From positions 1-64,000 of the forward strand of contig JAHRCV010000003.1 of NCBI GenBank assembly GCA_019083985.1: a stretch of 64,000 nt of DNA, in the 5' to 3' direction. The stretch's first letter is position 1, and each line of letters begins with the position of its first letter. This DNA is from Rhizobiales bacterium TNE-4 (GTDB lineage Bacteria > Pseudomonadota > Alphaproteobacteria > Rhizobiales > Beijerinckiaceae). Shown piece by piece: positions 61,152-64,000 of the stretch. Made by a program: the position numbers and the translations under genes. The notes under the pieces are model-generated. The model made no database searches, was not told where the DNA came from, and was given only the letters and a program-made list of their open reading frames with translations.

Positions 61152-64000
61152 ATGCCACGCCCGCTCAAACCCGAGGCCCGCGCCCGCGGCGTGACAGCCA
61201 TTCTGGGGCCGACCAATACGGGCAAGACCCATCTCGCGATCGAGCGGATGCTGGGCCATGATTCCGGCCTCATCGGCCTGCCGCTGCGGCTTCTGGCGCG
61301 CGAGGTCTATCAGCGCGTTGTCGATCGCGTCGGCCCACAAGCCGTTGCGCTCGTCACGGGCGAAGAAAAAATCAAACCGCCCGGCGCGAAATATTGGATT
61401 GCAACCGTTGAGGCGATGCCGCGCGACATCGCGCCTTCCTTTGTCGCTATCGACGAAATTCAGCTCGCCGCCGATCTTGATCGCGGCCATATTTTCACCG
61501 AGCGTTTGCTCAACATGCGTGGCCGCGCCGAGACGTTATTGATCGGCGCCTTGACGATGAAACCGCTGATCGAAAAATTATTGCCCGGCGTCAACATCGT
61601 CACGCGCCCGCGCCTGTCACAATTATTTTTTGCGGGTGGCCGCAAGATCACACGCCTCCCACCGCGGACTGCCATCGTCGCGTTTTCCGCAGAAGAAGTT
61701 TACACGATTGCCGAATTGATCCGCCGCCAACGCGGCGGTGCCGCCGTTGTTTTGGGCGCTCTCTCGCCGCGCACACGCAATGCGCAAGTGGCGCTCTATC
61801 AATCGCGCGAAGTCGATTATCTCGTTGCGACAGATGCGATTGGCATGGGTCTCAACCTCGATATCGAACACATCGCCTTCGCGTCAGACAGAAAATTCGA
61901 CGGTGTTCGCCACCGCCGTTTATATCCGGCTGAACTCGCCCAGATTGCCGGACGCGCTGGGCGCTATCTCACCGATGGAACCTTTGGCACGTCCGGACGT
62001 TGCGAACCGTTCGAGGAAGAATTGGTCGAGGCGCTTGAAGCGCATCGGTTCGATCCGCTGTTGCTCCTGCAATGGCGTAATGCGCATCTCGATTTTTCGT
62101 CGATCGCACGTTTGATTGCCTCGCTCGAACGCCCCTCGGAAGAAGAAGGGCTGATCAAAGCGCCAATGGCCGATGATCTTCACTCGCTTGAGCTCGTATC
62201 GCGCGATGAAGACATCCGCGACATGGCGCGCGGGCATGAGAAGGTGGAGCGGCTGTGGGATGCCTGTCAGGTGCCGGACTATCGCAAAGTCTCACCCATG
62301 GCGCATGCCGATCTTGTTGCAACGCTTTTCCGCTTTTTGATGCAGAAAGGCCATGTGAGCGATGATTGGTTTGCCGCCCGCATTCGCGAGGTGGAGCGCA
62401 CCGAAGGCGACATCGCCATGCTCTCCCAGCGCATCGCGCAGGTGCGGACTTGGACCTATGTCGCAAACCGACCTGATTGGTTGAAGGACCCGGAGCATTG
62501 GCAGGGCGTCGCGCGTCAGGTAGAGGACACATTGTCGGATGCTCTGCACGAGCGGCTGACACAACGTTTCGTAGACCGGCGCACGAGTGTCTTGCTGCGC
62601 CGCCTGAGAGAGAACGCCATGCTTGAGGCGGAAATCGGTACGACAGGCGATGTGCTTGTCGAAGGACAACATGTCGGCCAGTTGCATGGCTTTCAGTTCA
62701 CGCCTGATCCACAGGCCGGTGGACCCGAAGCCAAGGCGCTGCGTCTGGCGGCTCAGAAGGCGCTGGCGGGCGAATATGAATCCCGTGCCACCCGCGTCTC
62801 CAACGCCGTTGACGATGCCTTTGCGCTAGGCCGGGATGGCGCGCTCCGCTTCCTCGGCGAAGTCGTGGCCAAGCTGACGGCCTCGAGCAAGATCTTCGAA
62901 CCGCGTCTGCAAATCCTTGCCGATGAAGGCCTCACGGGGCCCGCGCTCGAAAAGGTCGAAGCGCGGCTGAACCTCTGGCTCAAGACCCATATCGAAAAGC
63001 TGCTTGGCCCGCTGCTGAAGCTTGAATCGGGCGAAGGACTTGACGGCACCGCGCGTGGCCTCGCCTTCCAGATTGCCGAGGCGCTTGGCGTTCTCGAGCG
63101 CAACAAAGTTTCCGAAGAGGTCCGTGGCCTCTCGCAAGACGATCGCGCGAAGCTCCGCGCGCTCGGCGTGCGCTTCGGCGCTTACCATCTCACAGTGCCC
63201 ACTTTGCTCAAGCCTGCACCGCGCGGTCTCGCGGCGCAGCTTTGGGCTTTGTCGCATGGCGGCCCTGAACCCAAAGGGCTCGATGACATCCTGCATCTCG
63301 CCTCGTCGGGCCGCACCTCGATCCCGGTCGACAAAGAGGTCGCGAAGGGCCTCTATCGTGCCGCCGGTTTCCGCGTCTGTGGCGAACGTGCCGTTCGCGT
63401 CGACATTCTGGAGCGACTGGCGGACCTCATTCGCCCGGCCATCCAATATCGTCCCGGCGTGACCCCCGGCGAACCGCCTGCGGGAACGGCCGATGGCGAA
63501 AGCTTTGTCGTGACCCCGGCCATGACCTCGCTGTGCGGCTGCGCGGGCGAAGATTTCGCCTCGATTTTGAAGTCTCTTGGTTATGTCGCCGATAAGCGAC
63601 AGGGTCCCGCGATCACCGTGGCGCTGGTTGCTGCAGCGGCCACGGCACCGTCTGCCCCCGCCTCCCCTGAAGCGGCCACGGACGCAACCGATTCAACCAC
63701 GGATGCACCAGCGACTGACACCGCGGCGGCGGCAACGGTCGAAGCGGCAGCGCCTGCTGCAATAGAGGCCGCTCCAGCCGCAGCTGAGACACAAGAATCC
63801 ACCGACGTCGCGGCCGAAGCGACGGCCGAACCGGCGGACGCTGAGCCCGTCCTGATTGAAGTCTGGCGCCAAGGGCGTCGGCAGCAGGGTGGCGGACGCC
63901 CGCAACATCGCCGGCCGGACCACCGCAATAAGGGCCAACGCCCTGCCGAGGCTGGTGCCGAAGGCCAAACGGCTGAGAACCGCCCGCGTCGCGACCGGCC
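61152..64000 (+). CDS. SUV3-like DEAD/DEAH helicase, C-terminus outside window
   Basis: An RNA/DNA helicase of the SUV3/MgpS-like type, at least 949 residues, open to the right edge. It begins MPRPLKPEARARGVTAILGP with Walker A GPTNTGKTH, the DEIQLAADLDRGH motif II (DEIQ box) and VATDAIGMGLNLD with QIAGRAGRY for motifs V and VI. A long helical C-terminal region follows. From about residue 800 the chain turns into an Ala/Thr/Glu-rich low-complexity stretch, then a basic RGG-like tail (QGRRQQGGGRPQHRR) that may bind RNA. The ATG at 61152 begins the fold. The preceding long leader and its sites suggest cell-cycle control. Confidence 0.85.
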   Translation, partial: MPRPLKPEARARGVTAILGPTNTGKTHLAIERMLGHDSGLIGLPLRLLAREVYQRVVDRVGPQAVALVTGEEKIKPPGAKYWIATVEAMPRDIAPSFVAIDEIQLAADLDRGHIFTERLLNMRGRAETLLIGALTMKPLIEKLLPGVNIVTRPRLSQLFFAGGRKITRLPPRTAIVAFSAEEVYTIAELIRRQRGGAAVVLGALSPRTRNAQVALYQSREVDYLVATDAIGMGLNLDIEHIAFASDRKFDGVRHRRLYPAELAQIAGRAGRYLTDGTFGTSGRCEPFEEELVEALEAHRFDPLLLLQWRNAHLDFSSIARLIASLERPSEEEGLIKAPMADDLHSLELVSRDEDIRDMARGHEKVERLWDACQVPDYRKVSPMAHADLVATLFRFLMQKGHVSDDWFAARIREVERTEGDIAMLSQRIAQVRTWTYVANRPDWLKDPEHWQGVARQVEDTLSDALHERLTQRFVDRRTSVLLRRLRENAMLEAEIGTTGDVLVEGQHVGQLHGFQFTPDPQAGGPEAKALRLAAQKALAGEYESRATRVSNAVDDAFALGRDGALRFLGEVVAKLTASSKIFEPRLQILADEGLTGPALEKVEARLNLWLKTHIEKLLGPLLKLESGEGLDGTARGLAFQIAEALGVLERNKVSEEVRGLSQDDRAKLRALGVRFGAYHLTVPTLLKPAPRGLAAQLWALSHGGPEPKGLDDILHLASSGRTSIPVDKEVAKGLYRAAGFRVCGERAVRVDILERLADLIRPAIQYRPGVTPGEPPAGTADGESFVVTPAMTSLCGCAGEDFASILKSLGYVADKRQGPAITVALVAAAATAPSAPASPEAATDATDSTTDAPATDTAAAATVEAAAPAAIEAAPAAAETQESTDVAAEATAEPADAEPVLIEVWRQGRRQQGGGRPQHRRPDHRNKGQRPAEAGAEGQTAENRPRRDR

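Noticed and set aside
1-64000. tRNA or rRNA genes
   Set aside because: No cloverleaf or rRNA signature was seen in the gaps; a tRNAscan run would be decisive.

Overview
The window looks like a stretch of chromosome from an alphaproteobacterium of the order Hyphomicrobiales (Rhizobiales). The gene sets argH-lptM-lysA-TIGR02302, purC/purSQL-bolA-grxD, the F1-ATPase zeta subunit, DUF1178-Nit-grxC-comF and rpmB-DUF3108-SUV3-like helicase are typical of that group. Core genes are visibly GC-rich. Three stretches look AT-rich: about 1370-1520, 9600-10630 and 48950-49270. I do not assign a genus.

Layout. 1-1830: the end of a phage-like module (tail of a RecT/Bet-like annealing protein, an HNH nuclease) and a palindrome-rich non-coding segment. 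1831-9033: a one-direction catabolic unit with an SsuABC/NMT1-type ABC importer, an FAD oxidoreductase, a class III CoA-transferase, a CaiD-like hydratase, a seven-iron-type ferredoxin and a LysR regulator. 9030-14357: accessory genes, including a bacterial pentameric ligand-gated ion channel homologue, an amine oxidase, a TauE-like permease and a broken MFS gene. 14358-28056: chaA, acs, and a cluster for the ethylmalonyl-CoA pathway (a CitE/Mcl2-like gene, ecm, ccr, mcd), then a TerC protein. 28273-33795: small housekeeping genes. 34052-39549: purine genes purC and purSQL with bolA and grxD, interrupted by a HigBA-like toxin-antitoxin pair. 39672-42085: a polymorphic-toxin locus with two tandem RNase A-like toxin/immunity cassettes and a remnant of a third. 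42422-48755: tlpA, argH, lptM, lysA, TIGR02302. 48756-53850: a histone-H1-like HTH protein, a CYTH-like protein with split chrA, PilZ, HIG1, PagL-like and cobalamin adenosyltransferase genes. 54044-56631: etfBA and hbd. 56780-64000: an HNH protein, a phytase-like protein, a YhhQ transporter, rpmB, DUF3108, and a helicase that runs off the end.

How the genes fit together. Acs makes acetyl-CoA. Ccr, Ecm, Mcd and the Mcl2-like protein are steps of the ethylmalonyl-CoA pathway for acetate, C1 or polyhydroxybutyrate carbon. EtfAB can take the Mcd electrons, the PduO-type adenosyltransferase can supply adenosylcobalamin for Ecm, and Hbd handles 3-hydroxybutyryl-CoA. The pathway genes for the epimerase, mesaconyl-CoA hydratase and Mcl1 are not in the window.

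The points most worth following up are the toxin cassettes with a shared recombination breakpoint (39.7-42.1 kb), the ion channel homologue (9.6-10.6 kb), the uncharacterised importer/CoA-transferase/oxidoreductase/ferredoxin unit (1.8-9.0 kb), and the cluster of CtrA-type and GANTC sites in front of the helicase (60.5-61.1 kb).
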